From the NCBI RefSeq assembly GCF_900099925.1, contig NZ_FNDE01000028.1, positions 1 to 49,066 of the forward strand: DNA of 49,066 bases, written 5' to 3'. Below are positions 29,311 through 40,478 of this stretch, one piece after another. Below the pieces are notes generated by a model. The model was not told where the DNA came from, did not search any database, and worked only from the letters and a program-made list of their open reading frames with translations. The translations under genes and the position numbers were made by a program. The DNA is from Aneurinibacillus thermoaerophilus (GTDB taxonomy: Bacteria > Bacillota > Bacilli > Aneurinibacillales > Aneurinibacillaceae). How positions within the stretch are numbered: the first letter of the stretch is position 1; every line of letters begins with the position of its first letter.

Positions 29311-29844
29311 ATGGAAAAACACTGGTATGTTGTTCACACTTATTCAGGTTATGAGAATAAGGTTAAAACAAACCTGGAAAAGCGCGTAGAATCAATGGGA
29401 ATGGAAGACAAAATCTTCCGTGTGCTCATTCCGACAGAAGATGAAACCGAAGAGCGTGACGGCAAGAAAAAGGTCGTAACGAAGAAGGTTTTTCCGGGTT
29501 ACGTGCTCGTCGAAATGATTATGACGGACGATTCCTGGTATGTTGTACGGAATACACCGGGTGTAACTGGATTCGTTGGTTCTGCAGGTGCAGGTTCAAA
29601 ACCGACTCCTCTACTTCCTGAAGAAGTGGCAGCTATTATGAAGCAGATGGGCATGGAGGAATCCGTGAAGCGTGTTGACTTTGTGCTGAAAGAAATGGTT
29701 CGGGTGAAAGAGGGACCGTTTGCCAATATGGTTGGCTCCGTTGAAGAGATTCAATTGGACAAGCGCAAAGTCAAAGTGTTGGTTGATATGTTTGGACGCG
29801 AGACGCCTGTTGAGTTGGATTTTACTCAAGTGGCTAAGTTATAG
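29311..29844 (+). CDS. nusG: NusG, transcription elongation/pausing factor
   Basis: A 177-residue factor. The NGN domain (about 1-115) has MEKHWYVVHTYSGYENKVK and FPGYVLVEM, and the C-terminal KOW domain (about 125-177) has VKEGPFANMVGSVEEI. The start is fixed by family identity. It links RNA polymerase to pausing, Rho or ribosomes. Its SD is remote and bridged by a hairpin. Confidence 0.97.
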   Translation: MEKHWYVVHTYSGYENKVKTNLEKRVESMGMEDKIFRVLIPTEDETEERDGKKKVVTKKVFPGYVLVEMIMTDDSWYVVRNTPGVTGFVGSAGAGSKPTPLLPEEVAAIMKQMGMEESVKRVDFVLKEMVRVKEGPFANMVGSVEEIQLDKRKVKVLVDMFGRETPVELDFTQVAKL

Positions 29845-29871
29845 AGTCATTGTTTTTAGGAGGTGTACCAC

Positions 29872-30297
29872 ATGGCTAAAAAAGTTATCAAAGTTGTTAA
29901 GCTTCAGATCCCTGCGGGCAAAGCGAATCCGGCACCGCCTGTTGGTCCGGCGCTTGGTCAAGCAGGCGTAAATATCATGGGGTTCTGTAAAGAATTCAAC
30001 GCTCGCACACAAGATCAAGCAGGTCTGATTATCCCTGTTGAGATCACCGTGTTTGAAGACCGTTCTTTCACATTCATTACAAAAACCCCGCCGGCTGCTG
30101 TTCTATTGAAAAAAGCGGCTGGAATTGAATCCGGCTCTGCTGTTCCGAATAAGAACAAAGTTGCAACGATTAAGCGCGATAAGGTTCGCGAAATTGCAGA
30201 GACTAAAATGCCTGACTTGAATGCTGCAAGCGTGGAAGCCGCTATGCGCATGGTTGAGGGTACTGCGCGCAGCATGGGCATCACAATCGTTGACTAA
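29872..30297 (+). CDS. rplK: 50S ribosomal protein L11
   Basis: A 141-residue protein beginning [20 protein letters not shown], with the [13 protein letters not shown] motif and the C-terminal rRNA-binding domain ending [15 protein letters not shown] at 29872 follows AGGAGGTG. It forms the GTPase-associated centre with 23S rRNA and L10-L12. Confidence 0.97.
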   Translation: MAKKVIKVVKLQIPAGKANPAPPVGPALGQAGVNIMGFCKEFNARTQDQAGLIIPVEITVFEDRSFTFITKTPPAAVLLKKAAGIESGSAVPNKNKVATIKRDKVREIAETKMPDLNAASVEAAMRMVEGTARSMGITIVD

Positions 30298-30329
30298 TTT
30301 GCTGGTTAACCATACATGTTTCTACCGAG

Positions 30330-30391
30330 GGGTTGTGTAATGTGCGGGGAAATCCGCCTACGCGCAACCCTGTTTCGTGGGAGGCACAACC
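30330..30391 (+). promoter_or_regulatory. Candidate L1-binding regulatory element before rplA
   Basis: Two mutually exclusive folds are possible. GGGTTGTGT (30330-30338) can pair with GCGCAACCC (30362-30370), or GGTTGTG (30331-30337) can pair perfectly with CACAACC (30385-30391). The second encloses GTGGGAGGC (30377-30385), the sequence of the L1-binding segment in the 23S L1 stalk as I recall it. This fits L1 autoregulation by rRNA mimicry; position before rplA rather than before rplK is unlike E. coli. Confidence 0.5.
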
Positions 30392-30421
30392 GTTACAACC
30401 ACAATTAAGGAGGAAATGAAA

Positions 30422-31126
30422 GTGGCTAAAAGAGGTAAAAACTACTTAGAAGCTGCAAAGCTCATCGACCGCAATGTTGCATACGAAATCGAAGAAGCTC
30501 TTGAACTCGTGAAAAAGGCTTCTAAAGCTAAGTTCGACGAAACTGTGGAAGTAGCAGTTCGTCTGGGCGTTGATCCGCGCAAAAACGATCAACAAATTCG
30601 CGGTGCTGTTGTACTTCCGCACGGTACTGGTAAAACTCAGCGTGTACTTGTTTTTGCCAAAGGTGAAAAAGCGAAAGAAGCGGAAGCTGCAGGCGCAGAT
30701 TATGTAGGCGACGAAGAATACGTAAACAAAATCCAAGAAGGTTGGTTCGATTTTGATGTAGTCGTTGCTACACCGGATATGATGGGGACTGTAGGTAAGC
30801 TTGGTCGTGTACTTGGACCAAAAGGTTTAATGCCTAACCCGAAAACCGGTACCGTAACATTTGAAGTTGAAAAAGCAGTTAAAGACATCAAAGCTGGTAA
30901 AATTGAATACCGCACAGATAAAGCAGGAAATATCCATGCTCCGATTGGTAAAGTATCTTTCGAAGTAAGCCAGCTTGCTGACAATCTGCGCACGCTGCTT
31001 GATGCGTTGTTGAAAGCAAAGCCGGCCGCTGCAAAGGGAACATACATGAAAAATATTACTGTAAGCTCCACAATGGGGCCTGGGGTAAAAGTAAACACTT
31101 TAAAAATTACAGCTTCGGCAAAATAA
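30422..31126 (+). CDS. rplA: 50S ribosomal protein L1
   Basis: A 234-residue protein of the L1 stalk, beginning [16 protein letters not shown] with LPHGTGKT and [20 protein letters not shown], the hallmark L1 loop. GTG at 30422 is chosen because AAGGAGG (30407-30413) is eight bases upstream; upstream codons in frame from 30377 belong to the leader. Confidence 0.97.
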   Translation: MAKRGKNYLEAAKLIDRNVAYEIEEALELVKKASKAKFDETVEVAVRLGVDPRKNDQQIRGAVVLPHGTGKTQRVLVFAKGEKAKEAEAAGADYVGDEEYVNKIQEGWFDFDVVVATPDMMGTVGKLGRVLGPKGLMPNPKTGTVTFEVEKAVKDIKAGKIEYRTDKAGNIHAPIGKVSFEVSQLADNLRTLLDALLKAKPAAAKGTYMKNITVSSTMGPGVKVNTLKITASAK

Positions 31127-31130
31127 TTGC

Positions 31131-31159
31131 TTGACATCAATTTTTAAAGTTGATAAGAT
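31131..31159 (+). promoter_or_regulatory. SigA promoter of rplJ-rplL
   Basis: TTGACA (31131-31136), 17 bp, TAAGAT (31154-31159). Near-consensus, directly after rplA. Confidence 0.85.
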
Positions 31160-31184
31160 AGCATTCGTTGATAAATGAATATGC

Positions 31185-31298
31185 CGTTACCGTAGACAGA
31201 AGGTGCCTGTTCAGGCAGGCTTAATATCCTTCCGAGGTGCTGATGAAGATATAGATTTGATATCTGAAGCCTTCGCATGTCTGCGTGGGCTTTTTTCA
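31185..31298 (+). promoter_or_regulatory. L10 leader (r-protein L10(L12)4 binding RNA and attenuator)
   Basis: The leader between the promoter and rplJ carries AGAAGGTGCCTGTTCAGGCA with a CCTG/CAGG hairpin near 31207-31218, then CTTCCGAGGTGCTGATGAAG. A terminator hairpin AAGCCTTCGCA/TGCGTGGGCTT (31267-31292) plus a T run follows. This is the layout of the Bacillus L10 leader, in which the L10-L12 complex binds and promotes termination. Confidence 0.85.
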
Positions 31299-31334
31299 TT
31301 TTGATAAAAGTCTCATGCTACAGGAGGTGCAAAC

Positions 31335-31832
31335 ATGTCCGTACGTGAAGAAAAAGTTCAAATTGTTAACGAAATCGTTGAAAAGCTTCGTAACAGCAAA
31401 AGCACTGTAGTAACTGACTATCGTGGATTGAACGTGGCTCAAGTTACTGAACTGCGCAAAAAGTGTCGCGAAGCGGGCGTTGAGTTCAAAGTGTACAAAA
31501 ACACGTTGACTCGCCGCGCGACTGCTGAAGTTGGCTTGACTGATCTGGACGAAGTATTAACTGGTCCGACTGCTATTGCATTCAGCCTCGAAGATGAAAT
31601 CACGGCTGCGAAGGTTTTGGCTGATTTTGCAAAAGAAAATGAGGCTCTTGAAATCAAGGGCGGCGTAATGGAAGGCAAAGTTCTTTCTGTTGATGAAGTC
31701 AAGGCAATTGCAAGCCTGCCGAATCGCGAAGGTCTGCTTTCTATGCTGCTTAGCGTGCTTCAAGCACCTATCCGCAACTTCGCGCTTGCTGTTAAAGCAG
31801 TTAGTGAACAAAAAGAAGGCCAAGGAGCTTAA
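31335..31832 (+). CDS. rplJ: 50S ribosomal protein L10
   Basis: A 165-residue stalk base protein beginning [19 protein letters not shown], with the [18 protein letters not shown] rRNA-binding region and a C-terminal helix that binds L7/L12 dimers. CAGGAGGTG precedes ATG. Expected to autoregulate through the upstream leader. Confidence 0.97.
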   Translation: MSVREEKVQIVNEIVEKLRNSKSTVVTDYRGLNVAQVTELRKKCREAGVEFKVYKNTLTRRATAEVGLTDLDEVLTGPTAIAFSLEDEITAAKVLADFAKENEALEIKGGVMEGKVLSVDEVKAIASLPNREGLLSMLLSVLQAPIRNFALAVKAVSEQKEGQGA

Positions 31833-31859
31833 TCTAATAACTTGTTAGGAGGAATCATA

Positions 31860-32225
31860 ATGAGCAAAGAACAAATTATTGAAGCGATTAAAGGCATGTC
31901 TGTTCTTGAATTGAACGATCTGGTTAAAGCTATCGAAGAAGAATTCGGCGTAACTGCAGCTGCTCCTGTAGCAGTTATGGGTGGTGCTGCTGGCGGTGCT
32001 GCTGAAGCTGAACAAACTGAATTCACAGTTGTTTTGGCGAACGCTGGCGCTTCCAAAATCAACGTTATCAAAGTTGTTCGCGAACTTACAGGTCTCGGCC
32101 TGAAGGAAGCGAAAGCAATGGTTGATGGCGCTCCTGCTACAGTTAAGGAAGGCGTATCTAAAGAAGAAGCTGAACAAATGAAAGCTAAGCTTGAAGAAGC
32201 TGGCGCAACTGTTGAACTTAAGTAG
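31860..32225 (+). CDS. rplL: 50S ribosomal protein L7/L12
   Basis: A 121-residue stalk protein: N-terminal dimer domain ([20 protein letters not shown]), flexible Ala/Gly hinge (about 36-54), and C-terminal domain with [21 protein letters not shown] that recruits GTPases. ATG at 31860 follows AGGAGG; the frame open from 31842 has no reason to be used. Confidence 0.97.
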   Translation: MSKEQIIEAIKGMSVLELNDLVKAIEEEFGVTAAAPVAVMGGAAGGAAEAEQTEFTVVLANAGASKINVIKVVRELTGLGLKEAKAMVDGAPATVKEGVSKEEAEQMKAKLEEAGATVELK

Positions 32226-32241
32226 TTGTATAACTGCTCAC

Positions 32242-32278
32242 GATAAAGCCCGGCGTATCAGATACGCCGGGCTTTATC
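32242..32278 (+). terminator. 17-bp hairpin after rplL (attenuator or processing stem)
   Basis: A perfect 17-bp inverted repeat (32242-32258 with 32262-32278) with loop CAG. There is no T run after it, only TCTCCTT, so it may be a partial terminator, an mRNA 3'-end protector or an RNase processing site. Confidence 0.75.
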
Positions 32279-32401
32279 TCCTTAGAAATAAACTGTGAAA
32301 CACTTGCGAAGCGTGCTCGTCTTGCTTTTTGACATCACGTTTAGCAACTCGTCCTTTTTGTATATAATAATTGAAGAATTGTAAGAAGCGGGGTGGCACG
32401 G

Positions 32402-33001
32402 ATGGAGCACTACTATACGAATCAACCTGGAGCCGACAGCAAAGAACAGAGCTTTACGTTCACCTTGCGGGGCAGAGAGTTTCGTTTTGTTACTGATCGC
32501 AGCGTCTTTTCAAAGAATCGCATTGATTTCGGAAGTGTACTTCTGATTGAAACAATGGAAATAAAAGATGGAATGGACGTTCTCGATGTGGGCTGCGGGT
32601 ATGGTCCGATTGGCATGTCCGCCGCGACGTTGACGCCTTCCGGCAACGTGTTGATGCTGGATGTGAATGAGCGGGCAGTGTCGCTTGCAAACCGTAATTT
32701 GCAATTGAACGAAATCTCAAACGCGGAGGCAATTGTAAGCGACCGCTTTTCTGCTGTTCCTGTAGGCAAAAAATTTCATGTGATTTTAACGAATCCCCCG
32801 ATTCGTGCCGGTAAACAGATTGTGCATGGGATTTTTGAAGAAGCTTTGGCTTATCTTGTGCCGGGCGGGAGCCTCTGGGTTGTCATTCAGAAAAAGCAGG
32901 GTGCTCCTTCCGCTCTTGCGAAACTACAGGAATTGTACTCTGAAGTTCGAGAGGTCGCCAAAAAGAAAGGATACTTCGTGTTTCAGGCAATAAGATCTTA
33001 A
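32402..33001 (+). CDS. Class I methyltransferase, RsmC-like (YbxB family)
   Basis: A 199-residue SAM-dependent methyltransferase. Motif I is DVGCGYGPIG near 64 and the catalytic motif NPPIRAGK near 130 is typical of small-subunit-rRNA guanine-N2 methyltransferases; it lacks the N-terminal domain of E. coli RsmC. ATG 32402 is preferred over GTG 32393, which lies within the SD GCGGGGTGG. The rplL-ybxB-rpoB order is standard in Bacillus. The exact target base is not established by sequence. Confidence 0.9.
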   Translation: MEHYYTNQPGADSKEQSFTFTLRGREFRFVTDRSVFSKNRIDFGSVLLIETMEIKDGMDVLDVGCGYGPIGMSAATLTPSGNVLMLDVNERAVSLANRNLQLNEISNAEAIVSDRFSAVPVGKKFHVILTNPPIRAGKQIVHGIFEEALAYLVPGGSLWVVIQKKQGAPSALAKLQELYSEVREVAKKKGYFVFQAIRS

Positions 33002-33002
33002 G

Positions 33003-33031
33003 TTGACATTATTTTTCGATTATGGTATCGT
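33003..33031 (+). promoter_or_regulatory. Promoter of rpoB-rpoC
   Basis: TTGACA (33003-33008), 17 bp, TATCGT (33026-33031), immediately after the methyltransferase stop. It would give a leader of about 220 bases. Confidence 0.7.
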
Positions 33032-33116
33032 TATTTAATGCCACTGATTATGTGAACGAATAAGTGGAAGTTGCACAAAATGTCAACCTTTTTTTTATTA
33101 ATAGTAAAGAAAGAGC

Positions 33117-33230
33117 AATCGGATGAAGTATGACAATATTATCTCTAGGGAATACTGAGGTAATATCAACATCCGGTTCTTCAAATGCATAAAGTCTTCT
33201 CTACATATTAGGAAGGCTTTGTTCTTTTTT
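33117..33230 (+). promoter_or_regulatory. Structured rpoB leader with terminator-like attenuator
   Basis: First fold: AATCGGATG (33117-33125) with CATCCGGTT (33170-33178), enclosing ATATTATCTC (33136-33145) with GAGGTAATAT (33157-33166). Second fold: AAAGTCTTCT (33191-33200) with GGAAGGCTTT (33211-33220), followed by TTCTTTTTT, a full intrinsic terminator 20 bases before the rpoB SD. A weaker 4-bp hairpin with eight T lies at 33070-33096. Most transcripts entering rpoB must read through these. Confidence 0.75.
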
Positions 33231-33261
33231 GTGCAAAAACTCCGTTTGAGAGGTGAATAAG

Positions 33262-36200
33262 TTGGCAGGTCATCTAATTCAGTGTGGACGTTATCGCCAG
33301 CGTCGCAGCTACGCAAGAATTAAAGAGGTAATGGAATTACCTAACCTGATCGAAATCCAGCAGAAATCATACCAATGGTTCTTGGATGAGGGACTTCGCG
33401 AAATGTTCCATGAGATTTCTCCGATTCAGGATTTCACAGGTAATCTTGTTCTTGAGTTCATCGATTATAGTTTAGGCGAACCGAAGTATTCTGTCGATGA
33501 AGCAAAAGAACGAGATGTAACGTATGCTGCTCCGCTGCGTGTGAAAGTTCGTCTCATCAACAAAGAAACGGGAGAAGTCAAAGAACAAGAAGTATTCATG
33601 GGCGATTTCCCGCTTATGACGGAGACGGGGACTTTCATTATCAATGGAGCTGAGAGGGTTATTGTCAGTCAGCTTGTTCGTTCTCCTAGCGTTTATTTCA
33701 GCACAAAAGTAGATAAGAATGGCAAGCAAGCGTATGCGGCGACGGTGATTCCGAACCGGGGCGCATGGCTTGAACTTGAAACTGACGCCAAGGATATTAT
33801 CTATGTTCGTATCGACCGTACAAGGAAGATCCCGGTTACGGTTCTTTTGCGTGCTCTGGGCTTCGGTACGGACGTGGAAATCCTCAATTTGCTCGGGGAA
33901 GACGAGTATATCAAAAATACGCTGGAAAAGGATAACACAGATTCAACGGAAAAAGCGCTCATTGAAATCTATGAAAGATTGCGTCCAGGTGAACCGCCAA
34001 CTGTAGAAAACGCAAAGAGCCTGCTTATTTCCCGGTTCTTCGACCCGAAGCGATACGATTTGGCGAATGTTGGTCGTTACAAAATTAATAAAAAGCTTCA
34101 TATTAAAAATAGATTATATAATCAGCGCCTAGCTGAAACACTAATTGATACGTCTACTGGTGAAATTATCGCAGAAGCCGGTCAAATCATAGACCGTCGT
34201 TTGTTGGATCGCATTTTGCCGTATTTGGAAGACAGCGTTGGCTTCACAACCATAAAGCCTCGCGGTGGCGTGCTGGAAGAAGACATTCGTCTGCAGGCAA
34301 TTAACATTTTCTCGCCGATTGAAGACGGAAAAGTGATTAAAGTTATTTCCAATGGCATGATTGATAAAAAGGTCAAACATATTACGCCAGCCGACATTAT
34401 TGCTTCCATTAATTACTTTATTAATCTGCTGCATGGCGTTGGTTCTACTGACGATATTGACCATTTAGGTAATCGTCGCTTACGTTCTGTAGGAGAGCTT
34501 TTGCAGAACCAGTTCCGTATCGGCTTGTCTCGTATGGAGCGAGTTGTTCGCGAACGTATGTCTATTCAGGATGCAAACGCGATTACACCACAGGCGCTCA
34601 TTAATATTCGCCCTGTGATCGCGGCGATTAAAGAGTTCTTTGGAAGTTCGCAGCTCTCACAATTTATGGATCAGACCAATCCGCTCGCGGAACTTACGCA
34701 TAAGCGTCGTTTGTCCGCGCTTGGTCCTGGCGGCTTAACGCGCGAACGCGCAGGCTTCGAAGTGCGTGACGTTCACCATTCGCACTATGGCCGCATGTGT
34801 CCGATTGAGACTCCGGAAGGTCCGAACATTGGTTTGATTAACTCGTTGTCTACGTATGCGCGAATCAATGAGTATGGCTTTATTGAAACACCACGGCGAA
34901 GAGTCGATCCAGAAACAGGCCGCGTAACTGATGAGATCGTATATTTGACGGCGGATGAAGAAGATGTATACAATGTCGCGCAGGCGAACGTGCCGTTGAC
35001 AGAAGACGGATATTTTGCTAGTGAGACGGTGATTTGTCGCCGTAAGGGTGAAATTATTACTGTGCCGCGGGATAAAGTTGATTTTATGGACGTTTCTCCG
35101 AAGCAGGTCGTATCTGTAGCGACGGCAATGATTCCGTTCTTGGAAAATGACGACGCCAACCGCGCTCTTATGGGTGCAAACATGCAGCGTCAGGCTGTTC
35201 CTTTGCTTGTACCGGAAGCGCCATTTATCGGTACAGGTATGGAATACAAAGCGGCGAAAGACTCCGGGGTTGCTACGATTGCTCGCCATTCTGGCGTTGT
35301 TGAGCGTGTAACCGCGCGGGAAATTTGGATTCGCCGTCAGGGAGAAGTAGACGGTCGCACAGTGATGGGTGACATTGATAAGTATAAACTGCATAAATTT
35401 GAGCGCTCTAATCAAGGAACATGTATTAATCAGCGTCCTATTGTGAAGAAGGGCGAGTTTGTGAATGCGGGAGACATTATTGCGGATGGCCCTTCCACGG
35501 AGAAAGGTGAGCTGGCATTGGGCCGCAACGTTGTAGTTGCATTCATGACATGGGAAGGTTACAACTATGAGGACGCCATTCTGTTGAGCGAAAAGCTTGT
35601 AAAAGAGGATGTATATACTTCTATTCATATCGAAGAATATGAAGCGGAAGCGCGTGATACGAAGCTCGGACCGGAAGAAATTACGCGCGATATTCCGAAC
35701 GTTGGGGAAGATGCGTTGCGCAATTTGGATGAGCGTGGTATTGTTCGCATCGGTGCTGAAATTAAAGACGGTGACATTCTCGTAGGCAAAGTTACTCCGA
35801 AAGGTGTAACCGAGCTTACCGCTGAAGAGCGCCTATTGCACGCTATCTTTGGTGAAAAAGCGCGCGAAGTGCGCGATACGTCCCTTCGCGTACCGCATGG
35901 TGGTTCCGGTATTGTCGTTGATGTTAAAGTGTTTACCCGTGAGAACGGAGACGAATTGCCGCCGGGTGTAAATCAACTTGTGCGTGTGTATATCGCACAA
36001 AAGCGTAAGATTTCTGTAGGTGACAAGATGGCGGGACGTCACGGTAATAAAGGGGTTATCGCTCGTATTCTTCCGGAAGAAGATATGCCGTTTCTACCGG
36101 ATGGTACGCCCGTAGAGGTTGTATTGAATCCGTTAGGTGTACCATCGCGGATGAACATTGGTCAGGCCTTGGAAGTGCATCTGGGTATGGCCGCTAAAGC

Positions 36201-36789
36201 ACTCGGTATCCATATGGCTACCCCGGTATTCGACGGTGCAACGGAAGAAGATGTATTCGACACGCTGGAAGAAGCGGGTTTAAGCCGCACAGGCAAAACC
36301 ATTCTGTATGACGGGCGTACAGGTGAGCCGTTTGACCGTGAAGTAACGGTAGGAGTTATGTACATGATTAAATTGGCTCACATGGTTGACGACAAAATTC
36401 ATGCCCGTTCTACAGGACCATACTCTCTCGTTACCCAGCAGCCGCTTGGCGGTAAGGCACAATTCGGTGGCCAACGTTTTGGGGAAATGGAGGTATGGGC
36501 GCTCGAAGCGTACGGTGCTGCTTATACACTCCAGGAGATCCTCACCGTCAAGTCGGACGATGTAGTAGGCCGCGTGAAAACGTACGAAGCTATTGTTAAA
36601 GGAGAAAATGTACCGGAACCTGGTGTACCGGAGTCCTTTAAAGTATTGATCAAAGAGCTGCAAAGTTTAGGTATGGATGTGAAAATCCTCGCTGAAGACG
36701 AACAGGAAATTGAAATGCGGGATACGGATGAAGACGAGGAAACATCTGGAGATAAACTTCACCTGAACATTAGCGGTGCCGAAGAGTAA
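33262..36789 (+). CDS. rpoB: RNA polymerase beta subunit
   Basis: A 1175-residue core subunit. TTG at 33262 is chosen from GAGAGGTG spacing and the family's start ([20 protein letters not shown]). The rifampicin region near 34640-34790 reads [21 protein letters not shown], then [10 protein letters not shown], with wild-type residues. The C-terminal region has [20 protein letters not shown]. It precedes rpoC by 35 bp with no terminator. Confidence 0.98.
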   Translation: MAGHLIQCGRYRQRRSYARIKEVMELPNLIEIQQKSYQWFLDEGLREMFHEISPIQDFTGNLVLEFIDYSLGEPKYSVDEAKERDVTYAAPLRVKVRLINKETGEVKEQEVFMGDFPLMTETGTFIINGAERVIVSQLVRSPSVYFSTKVDKNGKQAYAATVIPNRGAWLELETDAKDIIYVRIDRTRKIPVTVLLRALGFGTDVEILNLLGEDEYIKNTLEKDNTDSTEKALIEIYERLRPGEPPTVENAKSLLISRFFDPKRYDLANVGRYKINKKLHIKNRLYNQRLAETLIDTSTGEIIAEAGQIIDRRLLDRILPYLEDSVGFTTIKPRGGVLEEDIRLQAINIFSPIEDGKVIKVISNGMIDKKVKHITPADIIASINYFINLLHGVGSTDDIDHLGNRRLRSVGELLQNQFRIGLSRMERVVRERMSIQDANAITPQALINIRPVIAAIKEFFGSSQLSQFMDQTNPLAELTHKRRLSALGPGGLTRERAGFEVRDVHHSHYGRMCPIETPEGPNIGLINSLSTYARINEYGFIETPRRRVDPETGRVTDEIVYLTADEEDVYNVAQANVPLTEDGYFASETVICRRKGEIITVPRDKVDFMDVSPKQVVSVATAMIPFLENDDANRALMGANMQRQAVPLLVPEAPFIGTGMEYKAAKDSGVATIARHSGVVERVTAREIWIRRQGEVDGRTVMGDIDKYKLHKFERSNQGTCINQRPIVKKGEFVNAGDIIADGPSTEKGELALGRNVVVAFMTWEGYNYEDAILLSEKLVKEDVYTSIHIEEYEAEARDTKLGPEEITRDIPNVGEDALRNLDERGIVRIGAEIKDGDILVGKVTPKGVTELTAEERLLHAIFGEKAREVRDTSLRVPHGGSGIVVDVKVFTRENGDELPPGVNQLVRVYIAQKRKISVGDKMAGRHGNKGVIARILPEEDMPFLPDGTPVEVVLNPLGVPSRMNIGQALEVHLGMAAKALGIHMATPVFDGATEEDVFDTLEEAGLSRTGKTILYDGRTGEPFDREVTVGVMYMIKLAHMVDDKIHARSTGPYSLVTQQPLGGKAQFGGQRFGEMEVWALEAYGAAYTLQEILTVKSDDVVGRVKTYEAIVKGENVPEPGVPESFKVLIKELQSLGMDVKILAEDEQEIEMRDTDEDEETSGDKLHLNISGAEE

Positions 36790-36824
36790 AGGATGAAACC
36801 GGGAAGTAATGGGAGGTATGCGCC

Positions 36825-39800
36825 TTGTTAGATGTCAATAATTTTGAATATATGAAGATCGGCCTTGCATCACCCGATAAGATTCGTTCCTGGTCTTACG
36901 GAGAGGTCAAAAAACCGGAAACCATTAACTACCGGACCTTAAAACCGGAAAAAGAAGGCTTGTTCTGCGAGAAAATTTTCGGGCCGACAAAAGACTGGGA
37001 ATGTCATTGCGGAAAGTACAAACGTGTTCGTTATAAAGGCGTAGTTTGCGATCGTTGCGGCGTTGAAGTAACCCGTGCGAAAGTGCGCCGGGAGCGCATG
37101 GGGCACATTGAATTGGCTGCCCCTGTCTCCCATATCTGGTATTTTAAAGGGATTCCGAGCCGTATGGGTCTTGTGCTTGACATGTCCCCACGCTCTCTAG
37201 AAGAGGTTATCTATTTCGCATCTTATGTTGTTATCGATCCAGGCGAAACGCCGCTTGAGAAAAAGCAATTGCTTTCTGAGAAAGAGTACCGCAACTATCG
37301 CGAGAAGTACGGTTCTTCTTTTACCGCTATGATGGGCGCAGAAGCGATTAAGCGTCTGCTTGCGGAAATCGACCTTGATAAAGAAGTGGACTGCTTAAAA
37401 GAGGAGCTGAAATCAGCGCAAGGCCAGCGCCGGAACCGTGTGATCAAGCGGTTGGAAGTATTGGAGGCATTTCGTAATTCTGGAAACCGTCCGGAATGGA
37501 TGGTGTTGGATGTGTTGCCGGTTATTCCGCCAGAACTTCGTCCGATGGTGCAACTGGACGGCGGCCGCTTTGCAACCTCCGATTTGAACGATTTGTATCG
37601 CCGGGTTATTAACCGGAATAACCGCTTAAAGCGTTTGCTTGATCTTGGTGCGCCGGATATCATTGTACAGAATGAGAAACGTATGTTACAGGAAGCGGTA
37701 GACGCTCTGATAGACAATGGCCGTCGCGGCCGTCCTGTAACCGGGCCGGGCAATCGTCCGCTGAAGTCTCTCAGCCATATGCTGAAAGGTAAACAGGGGC
37801 GTTTTCGGCAAAACCTGCTTGGTAAGCGTGTGGACTACTCTGGGCGTTCCGTTATTGTCGTAGGCCCGCAGTTGAAAATGTACCAGTGCGGTTTGCCAAA
37901 AGAAATGGCGCTAGAATTGTTCAAGCCTTTTGTCATGAAAGAGCTTGTCGCAAAAGGTCTTGCGCACAATATTAAATCTGCGAAGCGTAAAGTGGAACGC
38001 GTGCATCCGGAAGTCTGGGATGTTCTCGAGGATGTAATCAAAGAACACCCGGTTCTTTTAAATCGTGCTCCCACATTGCATAGACTCGGCATTCAGGCTT
38101 TTGAACCCACGCTTGTTGAGGGGCGTGCGATTCGGTTGCATCCGCTCGTATGTACGGCATATAATGCCGACTTTGACGGTGACCAGATGGCTGTACACGT
38201 TCCATTGTCTGCGGAAGCGCAGGCGGAAGCGCGTCTGCTGATGCTTGCGGCGCAGAACATCCTTAACCCGAAAGACGGCAAGCCGGTTGTTACGCCGTCG
38301 CAGGACATGGTACTTGGCACGTACTATCTGACGATGGAAGATAAGACTTCTAAAGGAGAAGGCAAAGTTTTCTCCAATCCGAATCAGGCGATCGCGGCTT
38401 ATGCGAATGGACATATTACACTTCATGCGCGTATCGCTCTGCCGCCGAAGAGCCTGAACAAAACTTCCTTCACACCGGAACAATTTGCGGCTCCGTTGAT
38501 GGTAACAACGGTCGGAAAATTAATTTTCAATGAAATTTTCCCGCCTGAGCTACCATATATTAATGAGCCGACGAAAGAAAATCTTCAGAAGAAAGTGCCG
38601 GATAAGTTCTTTATTTTTGAAAAAGGTACGAACGTGCGCGAATTCCTAGAGAAGTTGCCTGAGCAAGACGCGGTCAAAAAAGGGTATCTAGGAACGATTA
38701 TCGCTGAATGCTTCCGTCGCTTCGGCACGACGCAGACATCGATCATACTCGACAAAATTAAGGAGAATGGTTTTAAATATTCCACGCAGGCTGGTATTAC
38801 TGTTGCTGTTGCCGACATCAAAACTCCGCCAGAGAAGCAACAAATTCTCGAAGAAGCGGAGAAAAAAGTTCAATCGGTTATGCAGCAATATCGTCGCGGT
38901 TTAATTACAGAAAACGAGCGTTACGACCGCGTTATCAGCATCTGGAGCAAAGCAAAGGACGATGTTACGAAAGTGCTTATGGCGTCGCTTGATAAGTTTA
39001 ACGCCATTAATATGATGGCGACATCCGGCGCCCGTGGTAACGTGTCACAGATTACACAGCTTGCCGGCATGCGCGGTCTTATGGCAAACCCGTCCGGCCG
39101 TATCATCGAACTTCCGATCAAGTCCAACTTCCGCGAAGGCTTAACTGTATTGGAGTACTTTATTTCCACACATGGTGCGCGGAAAGGTTTGGCAGACACA
39201 GCGTTGCGTACAGCTGACTCAGGTTACTTAACCCGTCGCCTCGTCGACGTTGCACAGGATGTGATTGTCCGTGAAGAGGATTGTGGTACGGATAAAGGCG
39301 TTGTGGCAACTGCGCTTCGTGACGGGAATGAAATCATTGAGGAATTGCAGGATCGAATTGTTGGGCGTTATTCGTTCCAAACAGTGCGCCATCCAGAAAC
39401 AGGGGAAATTATTGTCGGTCGAAATCAGCTCATTGATGAAAAAATTGCGGAAGAAATTGTGGCCGCAGGTATTACGGAGGTCAATATCCGTTCCGTTATC
39501 GGTTGCCGTACGCAGCATGGTGTATGCCGGAAATGCTACGGTCGTAATCTGGCGACGGGCAATGTAGTGGATATCGGTGAATCTGTTGGTATTATCGCGG
39601 CTCAATCTATCGGTGAGCCAGGTACGCAGTTAACGATGCGTACATTCCACACCGGTGGTGTTGCCGGCGATGACATTACGCAAGGTCTTCCGCGTATCCA
39701 GGAGTTGTTTGAGGCCCGGAATCCGAAAGGCCAGGCTGTTATTACCGAAATTGAAGGTGAAGTTATCGACATTCGCGAAGGCAAAGATCGGCGCGAAGTC

Positions 39801-40466
39801 GAAATTCGCGGGGAAACCGAGAATAAAGTATATCAAATTCCTTACGGTTCCCGTTTGAAAGTGTTCGTTGGTTCCAAAGTGGATCTTGGTGAAGAATTAA
39901 CCGAAGGCTCCATTGACCCGAAAGAAATGCTTAAGATCCGCGGTATGCGTGGCGTTCAATACTATATTTTGCAGGAAGTACAGAAAGTATATCGTATGCA
40001 GGGTGTAGAAATTAACGACAAGCATATTGAGGTTATGATTCGCCAGATGCTGCGCAAAGTGCGTATCATTGACAGCGGGGATACTGAACTCTTGCCAGGT
40101 TCTTATGTGGAAATCCATGAGTTCGAAGAGGCGAATAAGAAAGCGCTCTGGGATGGAAAACAGCCTGCAGTGGCACGTCCGGTGCTGCTTGGTATCACAA
40201 AAGCGTCGCTTGAGACCGATTCATTCCTGTCTGCAGCATCGTTCCAGGAAACAACGCGTGTCCTTACTGATGCTGCCATTAAAGGAAAAGTTGACCGCTT
40301 GTTAGGTCTGAAGGAAAATGTTATTATAGGTAAGCTGTTGCCTGCGGGCACAGGTATGACTCGCTATCGCAACATTGCTTTGAAGCATGAACTCATGCCG
40401 GCTGAAGAAGTTGCGGAAGAGGCACTTGATGAAAGTCAGTTGAAAGATGTTATACTGGAAAAATAG
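36825..40466 (+). CDS. rpoC: RNA polymerase beta' subunit
   Basis: A 1213-residue catalytic subunit. The N-terminal zinc finger ([19 protein letters not shown], about 60-80), the magnesium-binding NADFDGD (447-453), the second zinc site (CGTDKG ... [11 protein letters not shown], about 820-900) and the trigger-loop region [12 protein letters not shown] are visible. TTG 36825 is the start with GGGAGG eight bases upstream, and LDVNNFEYM matches the Bacillus N-terminus. Confidence 0.98.
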   Translation: MLDVNNFEYMKIGLASPDKIRSWSYGEVKKPETINYRTLKPEKEGLFCEKIFGPTKDWECHCGKYKRVRYKGVVCDRCGVEVTRAKVRRERMGHIELAAPVSHIWYFKGIPSRMGLVLDMSPRSLEEVIYFASYVVIDPGETPLEKKQLLSEKEYRNYREKYGSSFTAMMGAEAIKRLLAEIDLDKEVDCLKEELKSAQGQRRNRVIKRLEVLEAFRNSGNRPEWMVLDVLPVIPPELRPMVQLDGGRFATSDLNDLYRRVINRNNRLKRLLDLGAPDIIVQNEKRMLQEAVDALIDNGRRGRPVTGPGNRPLKSLSHMLKGKQGRFRQNLLGKRVDYSGRSVIVVGPQLKMYQCGLPKEMALELFKPFVMKELVAKGLAHNIKSAKRKVERVHPEVWDVLEDVIKEHPVLLNRAPTLHRLGIQAFEPTLVEGRAIRLHPLVCTAYNADFDGDQMAVHVPLSAEAQAEARLLMLAAQNILNPKDGKPVVTPSQDMVLGTYYLTMEDKTSKGEGKVFSNPNQAIAAYANGHITLHARIALPPKSLNKTSFTPEQFAAPLMVTTVGKLIFNEIFPPELPYINEPTKENLQKKVPDKFFIFEKGTNVREFLEKLPEQDAVKKGYLGTIIAECFRRFGTTQTSIILDKIKENGFKYSTQAGITVAVADIKTPPEKQQILEEAEKKVQSVMQQYRRGLITENERYDRVISIWSKAKDDVTKVLMASLDKFNAINMMATSGARGNVSQITQLAGMRGLMANPSGRIIELPIKSNFREGLTVLEYFISTHGARKGLADTALRTADSGYLTRRLVDVAQDVIVREEDCGTDKGVVATALRDGNEIIEELQDRIVGRYSFQTVRHPETGEIIVGRNQLIDEKIAEEIVAAGITEVNIRSVIGCRTQHGVCRKCYGRNLATGNVVDIGESVGIIAAQSIGEPGTQLTMRTFHTGGVAGDDITQGLPRIQELFEARNPKGQAVITEIEGEVIDIREGKDRREVEIRGETENKVYQIPYGSRLKVFVGSKVDLGEELTEGSIDPKEMLKIRGMRGVQYYILQEVQKVYRMQGVEINDKHIEVMIRQMLRKVRIIDSGDTELLPGSYVEIHEFEEANKKALWDGKQPAVARPVLLGITKASLETDSFLSAASFQETTRVLTDAAIKGKVDRLLGLKENVIIGKLLPAGTGMTRYRNIALKHELMPAEEVAEEALDESQLKDVILEK

Positions 40467-40478
40467 TATGTAAAATTG

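Noticed and set aside
32329-32368. TTGACA and TATAAT before the RsmC-like gene as a promoter
   Set aside because: The spacer is 28 bp, far from the 16-18 bp optimum; TATAAT alone may have weak activity.
34630-34790. Rifampicin-resistance substitutions in rpoB
   Set aside because: The cluster reads as wild type at the usual positions (Q, D, H, S residues intact).
34735-35628. 297-codon open frame antisense to rpoB
   Set aside because: No SD, lies wholly inside a conserved gene, and its product is Arg/Cys/His-rich as expected for a shadow of biased codons.
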